Origin: Polymorphobacter multimanifer
GTDB lineage: Bacteria > Pseudomonadota > Alphaproteobacteria > Sphingomonadales > Sphingomonadaceae
Length of the DNA: 53,428 nucleotides
Direction: 5' to 3'
Assembly: GCF_014205635.1 (NCBI RefSeq)
Contig: NZ_JACIIV010000024.1
Location: 1 to 53,428 of the forward strand
Shown one piece after another: positions 1 through 7,247 of this stretch. The notes beneath the pieces are model-generated. The model had not been told where the DNA came from, ran no database searches, and saw only the letters and a program-made list of their open reading frames with translations. The position numbers and the translations under genes were made by a program. Position 1 is the stretch's first letter, and each line of letters starts with the position of its first letter.

Positions 1-44
1 ATCAACTCAGGCTTCGTAAGCTGCTCAAGTTCCTCGCGATTCAT
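1..44 (-). CDS. IS66-type transposase (TnpC), N-terminal fragment cut by the window edge
   Basis: Only about 14 codons are in the window, starting from the ATG at 44. They read MNREELEQLTKPEL, which matches the conserved opening of IS66 TnpC proteins (M-x-R-E-E-L-E-x-L-x-K-x-E-L-I). The rest of the gene lies left of base 1. No convincing Shine-Dalgarno sequence precedes it. The assignment rests on this short motif together with the GTAA terminal repeat 51 bases upstream. Confidence 0.65.
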   Translation of the reverse strand, partial: MNREELEQLTKPEL

Positions 45-78
45 GGATAGTGTGAATCATAGACGCGACCCCTTGGCA

Positions 79-95
79 AGGGGGTGGGTAATTAC
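79..95 (-). repeat. Terminal inverted repeat of IS66-type element (left copy)
   Basis: GTAATTACCCACCCCCT on the minus strand is identical over 17 bases to the plus strand at 53335-53351. The sequences diverge immediately after. The flanking base octets (96-103 ccgaaaac; 53327-53334 tacgaatc) differ, so the two ends do not come from one insertion event with an 8-bp target duplication. Confidence 0.85.
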
Positions 96-2377
96 CCGAA
101 AACCGGTTGGCCGCCTACTGTGGCAGTGGCGTTCTGGAAGCTGTCAAACCGCCCGAAGCGATTAACGCGCGTGTTGAGACTCCAGTCACCAATGCGGGTG
201 AAATTAGCAATCAGAAGCTTTGTGCGGGGCAGGTTTGTGGTCAGGTTGGATTGCGCCCGCCGATCAAAGAGCACAAAGCCCGCTCCGAGTGACTGGAGTT
301 GGGACGGGTTGTCAGCAATGCGGCGGATATCAGTTTGATTGTAATTATAGCCGATGTTCCACGCCATTTCTCCATCGCTACCCAAATTATGGCGATAAGT
401 GGCGACGATATCCAAACCACGCGTCCGCGTATCAATTGCGTTGGCATAATATTGGCCACTTATTTCTGGCGAAAGTCCATTTGCAACGAGTATGGCAGAT
501 ACCGCCGCGCCGGTTAGCGTGCTGGTGATGGTAATCCGATCACGCACATCGATCTGGTAGCCATCAATAGTGATTGTCAACGCTGCCAATGGCGTCAGCA
601 CCACCCCCAATGAGAAATTGGTCGACTCCTCGGGCTGGAGCGGGATCGCACCGAGCGCAATCGCTGAGGGCGAATTGACCGGGAGGGTCTTGATCTGCAG
701 CAGATCGAGCACCCCGTTGACAGTGCGGAATTGCCCCGTTGTCGAGGCATAAAGTTGCTGCGCTACCGATGGCGCGCGGAAACCCGTCGAGACGGCGCCG
801 CGGACGCTTATCCAATCTGTCAGTTCCTGCCGTGCTGTAATCTTCCCAATCAGCGTATCGCGGCTGGCATCATCATAATGTTCATAGCGTAACGCCCCCG
901 AAATTGTTGTCCGAGTCGTTGGATCCCACGCCAGATCGACATATGCGGACAAATTGTTGCGCGAGAGCGAACCCGCATCGGCGGGTGTGAAGCCGCTCGC
1001 ACCCTGCGCGCCGGGCGCGGGGCGGATCGTTACACCGTTTGCCACATAGGTGTAGTTTCCGGCCTGATAAGACTCGAGTTGACCTTCAGAAACTGCATAC
1101 CGCTCACGGCGATGTTGCAGCCCGGTCGATACCTGCAGCTTGCCGCTCCCCACTTCGAAGCTGCGCGTGAAATCGAGTGAATTGATCCACTCGTTCGAGC
1201 GCAGCGCGCCGACCGAAAACTCGGTTGGGCTCGTTGGCCCAAGCGACGCGTTGATCGAATCATAGGCACTCTGACGAGCACGGTTTTGGCCATATACGCT
1301 AGAAAGGTCCCAATCCCAGCCGCTAACTTGACCACGCAGCCCCACAGCGAGCTCGAAATCCTCTTCCTGGATCAGAAGCGTTGGCCGGAGACCATTGGGA
1401 TAGACTTCGGGCAGCGACGCCGCATTGTTGGGCGCGCGAAATGTCTGTGTCAGGTCTGACCGACGCTGGCTGAAGGTTCCGAACGAATAGAGCTCCACTC
1501 CCCCGAAATCATACTCGAGATTGTGGCCGACATTGAAGCCGCGCACCGGAAAGTTGCCAAACTGGGTGGTAACGAGCCGGTCGATCGTCGCCTCGCGCGG
1601 ATCGCGCTGGCCGTTCACCGTGCGATAAAGGTTGATATTGGGGCTGATCGGCACGGCGCGGTTGGAAAGCTCCTGCTGGCGCGCCGAGAGGAACAGGTCG
1701 AGAAAGCCCCGGTCGCCGAGACTGGTGCCGATATTTGCGTTGAGGATGTAATTCTCGCCGTCCGACCGGTCGAAGTTTTGGCCGGCACTGAAATTGATCT
1801 GCCCGCCCTCACGGTCCGACTTGAGAATGAAGTTGATCACACCGGCAATGGCGTCCGAACCATATTGCGCCGCCGCGCCATCACGCAGCACTTCCACTCG
1901 GCCGATCGCCGATTGCGGGATGAGATCGAGATCCACCGGCACCGCGCCATTATAAAGCGCCGAAACGGCGTTGATCAGCGAGGTTTTGTGACGACGCTTG
2001 CCGTTGACCAGGATCAGCGTCTGATCTGGATTTAGTCCACGCAGGCCGCCGGTCTGGATAATCGTCGACGTGCCGCCACCGGCGCGCTGCGGCGCGTTGA
2101 ACGACGGCACCAGCAGATTGAGGGCGGCGATGGTGCCGAAACGGCCGGTGCGCTCGAGCTCGGGGGCGGAGATGACATCGATCGGCGTCGGGCTCTCGGC
2201 GACGGTGCGCGCGACGCCGCGGGTGCCCGTCACGATCATTTCCGCCTCGTTCAGAGGCGCCGGATCGGCAGCGGCGACCTGCGTGGGCTGGGTTTGCGCT
2301 GCTGCCGAACCTGATGCGAGCACGAAGGCCAGCACCGCAAGACTCGCCGCTGCATTGCGATAATCGATCGTCGGCAT
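92..2377 (-). CDS. TonB-dependent outer-membrane receptor, C-terminus removed by IS insertion
   Basis: Outer-membrane active-transport receptor of the TonB-dependent family. The ATG at 2377 is chosen because AAAAGGGGG precedes it and a signal peptide follows (MPTIDYRNAAASLAVLAFVL, then an Ala-rich cleavage region). An ATG at 2479 would add an unlikely 34-residue leader. The plug domain follows at roughly residues 45-175 (TonB-box-like [30 protein letters not shown]), then beta-barrel strands. There is no N-terminal FecA-type signalling extension. The frame ends with VGGQPVFG and a TAA supplied by the IS terminal repeat at 94-92. Related receptors continue for roughly 70-90 residues to a terminal aromatic residue, so the last strands needed for barrel assembly are missing. 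It is divergent from the sigma/FecR/transporter genes. Probably non-functional in this strain. Confidence 0.9.
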   Translation of the reverse strand: MPTIDYRNAAASLAVLAFVLASGSAAAQTQPTQVAAADPAPLNEAEMIVTGTRGVARTVAESPTPIDVISAPELERTGRFGTIAALNLLVPSFNAPQRAGGGTSTIIQTGGLRGLNPDQTLILVNGKRRHKTSLINAVSALYNGAVPVDLDLIPQSAIGRVEVLRDGAAAQYGSDAIAGVINFILKSDREGGQINFSAGQNFDRSDGENYILNANIGTSLGDRGFLDLFLSARQQELSNRAVPISPNINLYRTVNGQRDPREATIDRLVTTQFGNFPVRGFNVGHNLEYDFGGVELYSFGTFSQRRSDLTQTFRAPNNAASLPEVYPNGLRPTLLIQEEDFELAVGLRGQVSGWDWDLSSVYGQNRARQSAYDSINASLGPTSPTEFSVGALRSNEWINSLDFTRSFEVGSGKLQVSTGLQHRRERYAVSEGQLESYQAGNYTYVANGVTIRPAPGAQGASGFTPADAGSLSRNNLSAYVDLAWDPTTRTTISGALRYEHYDDASRDTLIGKITARQELTDWISVRGAVSTGFRAPSVAQQLYASTTGQFRTVNGVLDLLQIKTLPVNSPSAIALGAIPLQPEESTNFSLGVVLTPLAALTITIDGYQIDVRDRITITSTLTGAAVSAILVANGLSPEISGQYYANAIDTRTRGLDIVATYRHNLGSDGEMAWNIGYNYNQTDIRRIADNPSQLQSLGAGFVLFDRRAQSNLTTNLPRTKLLIANFTRIGDWSLNTRVNRFGRFDSFQNATATVGGQPVFG

Positions 2378-2483
2378 GAACGCCCCCTTTTGTCTTCCCA
2401 CACCCGTCTCAACGAGCGAGTTGAAGGTTTCTGCCAATCCACCACCCGGTTCGCGTGATTTTTTTTCACAGATGCACAATCAG

Positions 2484-2496
2484 ACGTTTCGAACGT
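2484..2496. promoter_or_regulatory. Palindrome in the divergent region between the TonB receptor and the ECF sigma gene
   Basis: The 219-bp divergent spacer (2378-2596) must carry promoters for both directions. It contains the hyphenated palindrome ACGTTtcgAACGT and a run of eight T's at 2459-2466. This is a possible operator. No clear -35/-10 pair or ECF-type motif was recognised, so only the symmetry is reported. Confidence 0.3.
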
Positions 2497-2596
2497 TGCG
2501 GCTGGACAAGCGACATGACTTGATGTTCCATTACGTTTCGATGACGCAGTTCGATACGGCAGGGCAGGCCTGCCGATGGGCGATGGAGGGGGTGGC

Positions 2597-3187
2597 TTGA
2601 GCAACAACCACGATCCCAGGGTCGCAGGGGCGCAGGTCCGCGCACGGCTCGACTGGTTCAAGGGCCAGGTCCTGCCGCACGAGGCAGCGCTTCGGGCACG
2701 TCTGCGCCGGATCATGCCCCGCCGTGCCGATCTCGACGATATCGTAGCCGAAGCGCTTGCCCGGGCCTTCGCCACCGAAGACTTCGCGCGGGTGACTGGC
2801 GGCCGCGCCTGGCTTTTCCGCATCGCCCGCAACCTGATCATCGACCAGGCGCGGCGCGACAAGATCATCTCCTTCGAACAGCTGGCGGATTTCGACCTGA
2901 TCGCGTCGGACGTGAACACCGAGGCGCGGCTGGAAGCACGCGATGAATTGCGGCGACTCGAGGCGATTGTCGATACCCTGCCTATCCAATGTCGCAGGGC
3001 GTTCATTTTGCGCCGTATCTACGATAAACCTGTGGCGGAGATAGCAGAAGAGATGGGCTTGTCCGTCTCTACTGTCGACAAGCACATTGCCCGGGCCACC
3101 GCCAAGGTGATGGTCGCAATCGGTGAGTTCGAGGAATTTCGCGTTGGTGGCTCGCTACAGCAGGATCGACGAGCGCGAGAGGCTTGA
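2597..3187 (+). CDS. ECF-type RNA polymerase sigma-70 factor (FecI-like)
   Basis: Extracytoplasmic-function sigma factor of about 196 residues. Region 2 is visible (the DLDDIVAEAL helix, then AWLFRIARNLIIDQAR, the core-binding / -10 helix). Region 4 follows (LPIQCRRAFILRRIYDKPV, then the helix-turn-helix IAEEMGLSVSTVDKHIARA). The TTG at 2597 is preferred because GGAGGGGG lies 7 bases upstream; an ATG at 2576 in the same frame has no such site. The 3' end overlaps the FecR-like gene, so translation is probably coupled. Sigma/FecR pairs normally control an adjacent TonB receptor. Here the divergent receptor at 92-2377 is the natural target, although it lacks the signalling extension seen in FecA. 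Confidence 0.9.
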   Translation: MSNNHDPRVAGAQVRARLDWFKGQVLPHEAALRARLRRIMPRRADLDDIVAEALARAFATEDFARVTGGRAWLFRIARNLIIDQARRDKIISFEQLADFDLIASDVNTEARLEARDELRRLEAIVDTLPIQCRRAFILRRIYDKPVAEIAEEMGLSVSTVDKHIARATAKVMVAIGEFEEFRVGGSLQQDRRAREA

Positions 3188-4199
3188 AGACGAAGCGGCG
3201 CGGCGGTTCCTCGCGGCGCGGGCATCGGGAAGCGACGACGACTGGGCCGAGGCCTATGCGTGGATTGCCGAGCATCCGGCGCATGGCGTGGCCTTTGCCA
3301 AGGCCGAGGCGGCATGGGAGATCAGCGGGCGGCTGAAGGAAGTGGCGCCGCGGATCGACCCCGAGGCGATTGCCGGGCCGGCGGGTCGCTTCGAGGCGGT
3401 GGTGGGCCGCCGCCAGGTGATCGCGGCGATCTTTGCCACGGCGTTCATCGGCACGGCGGCGACGGTGGCGGTGCAGAAGGCCAGTGCGGTGGTGCGATAC
3501 CGGACCGCGGTGGGCGAGGCGCGGCGGTTTCGGCTCGAAGATGGGTCGAGCATCTTTCTCAACACCAATTCGGCGGTGGAAATCGCCATTCGCGAGCGCT
3601 CGCGCTTCGTGCGGCTGCTGCGCGGCGAAGCAAGCTTCATTGTGGCGGCCGACCATCCGGCGCCGCTGGTGATCGATGCGGAGGGCACCACGCTGCAGGC
3701 CAGGGGCGGCGGCTTCAATGTGCGGCTGCGGCCCGATGTGCTCGAGCTGACGGTCGTCGACGGGATGGTGCGGGTGGCGGGGCTGGAGGGTGCCGGTTCT
3801 GAAGGCAGAGGGGATGTCCGGGTGGTGGCGGCGACGCAGGGGGCGGCGATTCGCGGCGGTTCGGTGGCGATGACCGCCCTGTCGAGCATGCAGGCGGCGC
3901 GGCGGCTGGCGTGGCAATCGGGCATTGTCGAATTTCGCGGCGAGACGCTGGCGCAAGCGGTGGACGAATTCAACCGCTACCGGGTGAGCCCGCTGGTGAT
4001 CGGCGACCCCGAGATTGCGTCGGTGCGGGTGGAAGGGCGGTTCCGGGTGGGGGCGTCGGACCAGTTCATCGGGCTGCTTTCGCCGGGGCTGGGCATTCGG
4101 CAGGTGGTGGGGGCCGACCGGTCGGTGCTGCTGCTGAGGGCGCCGGGTTTTGCCCCCGATTTGTCCGAGGATGGCAGAAACCTCGCGCTGGATCGTTGA
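3147..4199 (+). CDS. FecR-family anti-sigma / transmembrane regulator
   Basis: FecR-like sensor that should hold or activate the sigma factor encoded just upstream. From the GTG at 3147 (GAGGAA 10 bases before) it has an N-terminal cytoplasmic DUF4880-like part (AWIAEHPAHGVAFAKAEAAW), one membrane segment (about residues 92-114) and a periplasmic FecR domain (YRTAVGEARRFRLEDGS, then the FIVAADHPAPLVI stretch). An STN-like C-terminal part (ETLAQAVDEFNRYRVSPLVI) follows. A GTG at 3123 is also in frame. The gene overlaps the sigma gene by about 40 bases and ends 6 bases before the transporter, giving a sigma-fecR-transporter operon. Confidence 0.88.
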   Translation: MARYSRIDERERLEDEAARRFLAARASGSDDDWAEAYAWIAEHPAHGVAFAKAEAAWEISGRLKEVAPRIDPEAIAGPAGRFEAVVGRRQVIAAIFATAFIGTAATVAVQKASAVVRYRTAVGEARRFRLEDGSSIFLNTNSAVEIAIRERSRFVRLLRGEASFIVAADHPAPLVIDAEGTTLQARGGGFNVRLRPDVLELTVVDGMVRVAGLEGAGSEGRGDVRVVAATQGAAIRGGSVAMTALSSMQAARRLAWQSGIVEFRGETLAQAVDEFNRYRVSPLVIGDPEIASVRVEGRFRVGASDQFIGLLSPGLGIRQVVGADRSVLLLRAPGFAPDLSEDGRNLALDR

Positions 4200-4205
4200 A
4201 CGGGC

Positions 4206-5540
4206 ATGGACAAGATGCTCGATGCCGACCTGCCCGTTGCTGGCTCCGACCTTGCAGGTGCCGCGAAGGGGGGCATCAAGGTGGGGCGGCTGCGGTCGAT
4301 CTTCGGCGGGTCGCTCGGCAATCTGGTCGAATGGTATGACTGGTATGTCTATTCGGCGTTCACGCTGTATTTTGCGCCGAGCTTCTTTCCCTCCGACGAC
4401 AGCACGGCGCAGCTGCTCAATGCCGCCGCCATCTTTGCCGTGGGCTTTCTGATGCGGCCGCTGGGGGCCTGGATCATGGGGATGTATGCCGACCGGCGGG
4501 GTCGCAAGGCGGGGCTGACATTGTCGGTGATGCTGATGGGCGGCGGATCGCTGCTGATTGCGGCGACGCCGACCTATGCGATGATCGGTGCCTGGGCGCC
4601 GGCGATGCTGCTGTTTGCGCGGCTGCTGCAGGGGCTTTCGGTGGGCGGCGAATATGGGGCGAGCGCCACCTATCTTTCGGAAATGGCGCAGCGCGACCAC
4701 CGCGGCTTCTTTTCGAGCTTCCAGTACGTGACCCTCATCGCCGGGCAGTTGCTGGCGCTGAGCGTGCTGCTGCTGCTGCAACTGACGATGCCGGTGGCGA
4801 TGCTGGAGGACTGGGGATGGCGGATTCCCTTCGCGATCGGCGGAGTGCTGGCGTTCAGCGTGTTCTACCTGCGCCGCCGGCTTTCGGAGACGCCGCAGTT
4901 CGAGGCGGCAAGCGCCGATCCCGGTCGGCGGGCTTCAAGCGGCACCGCGCTGTTCCGCCATCATCCGCGGCAGGTGGCAGTCGTGATCGCGTTGACCGCC
5001 GGGGGCACGCTCGCCTTTTATACCTACTCGACCTACATGCAGAAATTCCTCGTCAATTCGGCCGGCTTCGGGCGCGAGACAGCGACGGGCATCATGGCGG
5101 CGGCGCTGTTCGTGTACATGCTGCTGCAGCCGGCGGCGGGCTGGCTTTCGGACCGGGTGGGGCGCAAGCCGCTGCTGATCGGCTTCGGGGTGGCGGGGAT
5201 GCTGTTCACCGTGCCGATCTTCATGGCGCTGGAGACGGTGTCCAACTCCTTCCACGCCTTTCTGCTGGTGCTGGCCGCACTTGTGATCGTGACCGGATAC
5301 ACCTCGATCAATGCCGTGGTGAAGGCCGAGCTGTTTCCCGCGAACATCCGGGCACTGGGGGTGGCACTGCCCTATGCGCTGGCCAATACGGTGTTTGGCG
5401 GCACCGCCGAATATGTGGCGCTGACCTTCAAGAGCTGGGACCTGGAGCGCGGCTTCTACTGGTATGTGGCAGCGACGATCGGCATGTCGCTGATCGTCTA
5501 TATCCGCATGTCCGAGACGAAGGGCGGTGTGAAGGACTGA
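4206..5540 (+). CDS. kgtP: MFS transporter of the metabolite:H+ symporter family, KgtP-like (2-oxoglutarate/dicarboxylate)
   Basis: Twelve-helix inner-membrane proton symporter, 444 residues, normal for the family. It follows E. coli alpha-ketoglutarate permease closely: GNLVEWYDWYVYSAF in helix 1, FLMRPLGAWIMGMYADRRGRK (the signature loop 2-3), RLLQGLSVGGEYGASATYLSE, and a DWGWRIPFAIGG motif before the central loop. Start at the ATG at 4206, 6 bases after the FecR stop. Co-transcription with a sigma/FecR pair opposite a TonB receptor suggests an organic-acid or metal-organic-acid uptake unit. Substrate is inferred from homology only; citrate and other dicarboxylates are alternatives within this MHS subfamily. 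Confidence 0.85.
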   Translation: MDKMLDADLPVAGSDLAGAAKGGIKVGRLRSIFGGSLGNLVEWYDWYVYSAFTLYFAPSFFPSDDSTAQLLNAAAIFAVGFLMRPLGAWIMGMYADRRGRKAGLTLSVMLMGGGSLLIAATPTYAMIGAWAPAMLLFARLLQGLSVGGEYGASATYLSEMAQRDHRGFFSSFQYVTLIAGQLLALSVLLLLQLTMPVAMLEDWGWRIPFAIGGVLAFSVFYLRRRLSETPQFEAASADPGRRASSGTALFRHHPRQVAVVIALTAGGTLAFYTYSTYMQKFLVNSAGFGRETATGIMAAALFVYMLLQPAAGWLSDRVGRKPLLIGFGVAGMLFTVPIFMALETVSNSFHAFLLVLAALVIVTGYTSINAVVKAELFPANIRALGVALPYALANTVFGGTAEYVALTFKSWDLERGFYWYVAATIGMSLIVYIRMSETKGGVKD

Positions 5541-5632
5541 GCAGCGACCATGGGGGTGATTGCGGGGTTGCAGCGACATGGGGACGCGGCCATGCGTGCA
5601 CGTTCACGGCGTGACACCATTCGAGGCACACC

Positions 5633-6811
5633 ATGCTCGACTATCTGAACAACATGCTCGGCAAGACCGGGCTACCGCCGCATGGCTTTTGCCTGTTCTG
5701 GGACGAGGAGCTGGTGTGGACGCATGTGATTGCCGATCTGGTGATCGGGCTTTCGTACTTCTCGATTCCGGTGGTGCTGGCGCTTTTCGTGCTGCGGCGG
5801 CAGGACCTGGATTTCGGCTGGGTGGCCTGGATGTTCGTGGCGTTCATCCTGGCCTGCGGGGCGACGCACTTCTTCTCGATCCTGACGCTGTGGGTGCCGG
5901 CCTATGGCGTGCAGGGGCTGCTCAAGCTGTTCACGGCCGGCGTCTCGCTGCTGACGGCGATGGCGCTGTGGCCGCTGCTTCCCAAGGCGCTGGCGCTGCC
6001 CTCCCCGGCGCAACTGCGCGCCGCCAATGACTCGCTGACGGCGCGGATTGCCGAGCGCGACGTGGCGCTGGCAGCGCTCAACCGCGAGATTGCCGAGCGA
6101 TCGCGGGTGGAGGAGCTGCTCCGCCAATCGCAGAAGCTGGAGGCGGTGGGACAGCTGACCGGCGGCATCGCGCATGACTTCAACAATCTGCTGACGATCG
6201 TGATGACCAATCTGGACCGTGCGGCGCGGCTGGCCGAGGATCCGCGGCTTGCGCGACCGCTGGCGCATGCGATGGAGGGTGCGGAACGCGGGGCGCGGCT
6301 GACCCAGCAGCTGCTCGCCTTTTCGCGCAAGCAGCCGCTGGCGCCGAGCGCGCAGGACCTCAATCGGGTGATCCTGGGCATGACCGACCTGCTCGACCGC
6401 ACGCTGGGCAGCGGCATCGAGGTGGCGCTCGATCTGGATGACGCGCTGCCGCTGGTGGTTGTCGATCCGGTCCAGGCCGAGAATGCGCTGCTCAACCTGG
6501 CGATCAATGCCCGTGATGCGATGCCCGGCGGCGGCACGCTGACCTTCTCGACCCGCGCCGAGGCCGGGCGGGTGGTGCTGACGGTGGCCGACACCGGCGT
6601 GGGGATGCCGACGGCGGTGCGCGACCGGGCGCTCGAGCCGTTCTTCACCACCAAGGGCGTGGGCCAGGGCAGCGGGCTGGGGCTGGCACAGGTTTACGGC
6701 TTTACAACACAATCGGGCGGGGAGATTGAACTGGAAAGCGCCGAACATGTCGGGACGCGGATCATGATCACGCTTCCGGCGGTCGAAGGGAATTGGAATG
6801 GGGATGGATGA
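5633..6811 (+). CDS. Sensor histidine kinase with ethylene-receptor-type transmembrane sensor domain
   Basis: Membrane histidine kinase, 392 residues. Residues about 30-120 form three membrane helices with the ETR1 ethylene-binding signature: Asp35, Tyr42, Ile45, Pro46, Cys75 and His79, at exactly the spacing of Asp25, Tyr32, Ile35, Pro36, Cys65 and His69 in Arabidopsis ETR1 (SYFSIP and ACGATHF are visible). A coiled linker follows (about 125-168). HisKA has the phospho-acceptor His181 in GGIAHDFNNLL. HATPase carries the N box (NLAINARDAMPGGG), DTGVGM at 320-325 and GQGSGLGLAQVYG. ATG 5633 has GAGG 7 bases upstream. The gene overlaps the receiver gene by 14 bases, so the two form one two-component unit. 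Ligand (ethylene, other small molecule or Cu-dependent signal) is not shown by sequence. Confidence 0.92.
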   Translation: MLDYLNNMLGKTGLPPHGFCLFWDEELVWTHVIADLVIGLSYFSIPVVLALFVLRRQDLDFGWVAWMFVAFILACGATHFFSILTLWVPAYGVQGLLKLFTAGVSLLTAMALWPLLPKALALPSPAQLRAANDSLTARIAERDVALAALNREIAERSRVEELLRQSQKLEAVGQLTGGIAHDFNNLLTIVMTNLDRAARLAEDPRLARPLAHAMEGAERGARLTQQLLAFSRKQPLAPSAQDLNRVILGMTDLLDRTLGSGIEVALDLDDALPLVVVDPVQAENALLNLAINARDAMPGGGTLTFSTRAEAGRVVLTVADTGVGMPTAVRDRALEPFFTTKGVGQGSGLGLAQVYGFTTQSGGEIELESAEHVGTRIMITLPAVEGNWNGDG

Positions 6812-7190
6812 ACAGCTGACGGTGCTCATCGTCGAGGACGAGGCGCTGGTGATGATCATCGCCCAGGAAGAGCTCGAGGATGCAGGCTTTTTGGTGCTGA
6901 CGGCGTGCGATGCCGATGAGGCGATGCGCCATCTGGAAAGCGATGCGCGGATCGATGTGCTGTTCACCGACATCCGCTTTCCGGGCGCGCTCGATGGCTG
7001 GGCGGTGGCGCAGCGAGCGCGGGCCTTCCGGCCGGGGATCCGCGTTGTCTATGCCACCGGCTACAGTGCCTCGCGGCCCGACTCGGTGCCGGACAGTGTG
7101 CTGTTCATCAAACCCTATCGGCTTTCGGACATCATCGATGCCATCAGGCGGCTCGGCGAGCCGGGGCTGCGCGACAACCAGGATGCGTGA
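6798..7190 (+). CDS. Single-domain response regulator (CheY-like receiver)
   Basis: A 130-residue receiver domain without an output domain. The acidic pair is in LIVEDEALVMI, the phospho-acceptor Asp in DVLFTDIRFPG, the Thr/Ser switch in VYATGYS and the conserved Lys in LFIKPYR. It starts inside the 3' end of the kinase gene (overlap 14 bases) with AGGGA upstream; ATG 6804 is a second possible start. It should accept phosphate from the ethylene-receptor-like kinase. With no DNA-binding part it probably works by protein contact or phosphorelay, as do FixJ/CheY-like receivers paired with HWE/PAS kinases in alphaproteobacteria. Confidence 0.9.
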   Translation: MGMDEQLTVLIVEDEALVMIIAQEELEDAGFLVLTACDADEAMRHLESDARIDVLFTDIRFPGALDGWAVAQRARAFRPGIRVVYATGYSASRPDSVPDSVLFIKPYRLSDIIDAIRRLGEPGLRDNQDA

Positions 7191-7247
7191 AGCGCTGCTT
7201 GGCGGGGGGCAAGGGCTTCTTTGTCGCCTTGCAGCAGGGGGTTTGGC

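Larger units (their letters stand above)
1..95 (-). mobile_element. IS66-family insertion sequence, left end only
   Basis: Read on the minus strand, an element starts at 95 with GTAATTACCCACCCCCT (95 to 79). IS66-family ends characteristically begin with GTAA. 51 bases further in, a reading frame opens (start at 44) whose first residues resemble IS66 TnpC transposases. The same 17 bases appear in inverted orientation at 53335-53351. The short leader before the transposase suggests a single-gene (ISBst12-like) type without tnpA/tnpB; this is inference because the element runs off the window. The insertion lies inside the TonB-receptor gene, and bases 94-92 of the IS end supply its stop codon. 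Confidence 0.8.

Noticed and set aside
3069-4781. Long minus-strand frame of 570 codons opposite the FecR and transporter genes
   Set aside because: It is antisense to two clearly coded, motif-bearing genes and is rich in His/Arg/Gln/Pro without domains, the usual shadow of GC-rich coding DNA.
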